Shown one piece after another: positions 62,389 to 64,000 of a stretch of DNA of 64,000 bases. Below the pieces are notes generated by a model. The model did no database searches and had not been told where the DNA came from. It saw only the letters and a program-made list of their open reading frames with translations. The number at the start of each line of letters is the position of its first letter. Position 1 is the first letter of the stretch. Location: contig ONEK01000005.1 in NCBI GenBank assembly GCA_900316855.1, positions 1 to 64,000 of the forward strand, in the 5' to 3' direction. Source of the stretch: an uncultured Lachnospiraceae bacterium. GTDB taxonomy: Bacteria; Bacillota; Clostridia; Lachnospirales; Lachnospiraceae. Both the position numbers and the translations under genes were made by a program.

Positions 62389-63525
62389 CTACCGTGCGCT
62401 GGCGCCGTGATGGCGCTTCTTGTCCTCGTACATGGAGGCATCCATGCGCGCGAGGAAGGAAGAATAGTCCTCCCCGGAGGATGGATTCCAGAGCGCGGAG
62501 CCGACAGACAGGCTGAGCCTGTACGGCTCATCGCCGTTTTGCGCGTTAAAATCCGCGACTGCGTTTCCGAACTCCCGGATCTGTACCACCAGCTCGTTCA
62601 GCAGGACGGAATCCGTCAGAACGCAGAATTCATCACCGCCGTAGCGGGCAATGATCGACGCGTTCGGGAATGTCCGTCTCAGGATGGCGGATACATTGCG
62701 CAGCGCCTCGTCTCCCGCGGTATGGCCCCAGGTATCATTGATGGACTTGAAAAAGTCCACGTCGATCATAATGCCGGCAAAGGGCTTTCCCGCCGCGATC
62801 TTCTGCGCGAGCACCGTATCAAAATACCGGCGGTTGGACGTTCCCGTCAGGAAATCCTGGTTCACATCCTTCATCTGGACCTGCGTGTACAGCATGAGCA
62901 GGGCCATGACGGTTCCGGCGTATTCGAACTGATAGCCTTCCAGAGTGATCTGAAGGGCACCGCCCGCGAACACGAACAGCGGGAAGCACAGGAGCGCCGG
63001 CCGGTATGTCGCGTTGATCTGCCTGCGGCGCAGGAAAACATAAAACTCCACGGCAATGCAGAACATCAGGTTTGCGATTCCCCTCGGAATATAGAGCGGT
63101 CCGCGGATATATTCGCTTCCGTGATAGGCATAGAACCAGCCGCTCCCTGTCAGCTGGGCAATCGTGACGAGGACAATGTTCAGGACAGAGTAGAACATCA
63201 GGACGGAACGGACGATAGTTTCCCGGATACTCCGTTTTCCGTCGATCCAGGATTCAATGTAGCGGAGCGCGAAATAATATCCCAGCGGATCGAAGGCAAA
63301 GATGAAGTACGTTCCCAGAAGGGCGATTTCCCTCGTGCCGCCCTCGTGAGGGAGACGGCTGAACGTATCTCCGACAAGCAGGGCGAGGACCAGCAGAACA
63401 AGCCGCAGGTAAGTCAGTCTGTGATTATTGCGGTTCTGGTCCGGACCGCGGCTGACTGCCAGCAGCAGGCAGATCAGCGCAAATGTGAAGCCGTTTACCG
63501 CGGCCCAGCCGGGAATTTCGATCAT
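62389..63525 (-). CDS. Membrane diguanylate cyclase (multi-helix sensor plus GGDEF)
   Basis: The 378 residues contain about six to eight membrane helices in residues 1-215, similar to MASE-type sensors, and a GGDEF domain at the end with intact ARYGGDEFCVL, SNRRYFDTVL and DVDFFKSINDTWGH. It should make cyclic di-GMP. No I-site RxxD is visible. The gene is convergent with the lipase-like gene, with 16 bases between the stops, and divergent from the truncated sensor at 63725. Confidence 0.92.
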   Translation of the reverse strand: MIEIPGWAAVNGFTFALICLLLAVSRGPDQNRNNHRLTYLRLVLLVLALLVGDTFSRLPHEGGTREIALLGTYFIFAFDPLGYYFALRYIESWIDGKRSIRETIVRSVLMFYSVLNIVLVTIAQLTGSGWFYAYHGSEYIRGPLYIPRGIANLMFCIAVEFYVFLRRRQINATYRPALLCFPLFVFAGGALQITLEGYQFEYAGTVMALLMLYTQVQMKDVNQDFLTGTSNRRYFDTVLAQKIAAGKPFAGIMIDVDFFKSINDTWGHTAGDEALRNVSAILRRTFPNASIIARYGGDEFCVLTDSVLLNELVVQIREFGNAVADFNAQNGDEPYRLSLSVGSALWNPSSGEDYSSFLARMDASMYEDKKRHHGASAR

Positions 63526-63724
63526 AGGAAACCTCTTCTAATAACGTCATTCATGCAGGGATAAACATCGCCATTCTTAGAATACCAAAAACCGGGACGG
63601 CAGGGGGTAAAAAAAATATGAATTCCGAAAAAGAGCTTGTGCGAAGTTGACCGATGCATAAAAGGTCCAAAAAGAGTAAAATAAATCTGATTACGATTTC
63701 CAAGGGATGCGGGGGAGCCCTGGT

Positions 63725-64000
63725 GTGAAAAATCAGGCTGTAAAAAAGATATACTGGATCTTTGCCGTCATTTTTTTTTCGTAATGATGTTTGCGACGGA
63801 CGCCCTGGATTCGGAATCAAAGCGTCTCCGCGAGGAGAACAAGGCGGAAGCCTTTATGGAAGGCTGGACAGGCAGAGACGGGAAAGCGGCGGATCTGCGC
63901 AACCTGTTCCATGCGAAGAGCTGGTATTCGTCTGACGGCTCCGTCGTCATCAATAAAACACTCCCGAAACAGATCCGGCCGGAATCAACCATCAATTTCT
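63725..64000 (+). CDS. 5' end of a membrane sensor gene, broken at a T9 tract and cut by the window edge
   Basis: A GTG at 63725 follows GGGGGAG and opens VKNQAVKKIYWIFAVIFFS before a TAA right after nine Ts (63771-63779). With one extra T the membrane helix would continue FFFVMMFATDALDSESKRL and on in the frame that stays open to the window end. That part has an acidic and basic soluble region with SDGSVVINKTLP, like the N-terminal sensor domains of DISM-type receptors. It may be a true frame with a slippage site; the rest lies outside the window. Confidence 0.55.

Overview
The window looks like DNA from a strictly anaerobic, Gram-positive Firmicute close to the Lachnospiraceae. The reasons are strong AGGAGG-type ribosome-binding sites, a lipoprotein-type sugar-binding protein, a YesN/YesM regulator pair, families typical of these bacteria (DUF6110, DUF3793 next to flavodoxin, TM1266-type regulator), oxygen-defence proteins of anaerobes (rubredoxin, desulfoferrodoxin) and many GGDEF/EAL proteins. 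No rRNA, tRNA or CRISPR array was found. Assignments come from reading the sequence and from family knowledge; no database search was run.

Layout. 0-9 kb: a DUF6110 protein, a chemoreceptor, rubredoxin, an iron-type flavodoxin/DUF3793 pair, a TVP38-like membrane protein, rpsU, a MATE exporter and a stomatin-like protein. 9.4-14.8 kb: a three-gene minus-strand operon (TerB-type protein, BrxD-like ATPase, Lhr-like DEAH helicase) that matches the published Shango anti-phage system. 15-21 kb: an NhaC antiporter, a TM1266-type regulator, hypF and a sugar epimerase, with an inverted-repeat motif TGACC-N5-GGTCA around them. 21-27 kb: a complete plasmid-type replication and partition region: an AbiEi-like antitoxin without a toxin, a Rep_3 initiator, about 20 iterons of 21 bp, a small RHH/ParB-like protein, ParA, an AT-rich tract of about 440 bp and a larger ParB-like protein. 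27-36 kb: a YesMN two-component system beside a sugar ABC transporter and a GH31 alpha-xylosidase. 36-42 kb: an ATP-grasp / alpha-E / transglutaminase cluster with two M14-type deacylase homologues (the second without its zinc ligands) and an esterase. 42-51 kb: desulfoferrodoxin, a small conserved protein and three large GGDEF/EAL signalling proteins. 51-64 kb: hydrolases, a broken DUF436 gene, rsmJ, a second MATE exporter, citrate synthase, a FeoA-FeoB fusion, two membrane diguanylate cyclases and the start of another sensor gene interrupted at a T9 tract.

The central replication region suggests that this DNA belongs to, or has absorbed, a large low-copy secondary replicon (megaplasmid or chromid) that carries ordinary metabolic genes such as citrate synthase, rpsU and feoAB. 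Intergenic spaces hold two families of hairpin-rich dispersed repeats, here called A and B. The most interesting items are the iteron/partition region, the TGACC-N5-GGTCA sites shared by hypF, the TM1266 gene and rep, the Shango-like operon, and the ATP-grasp/M14 cluster.
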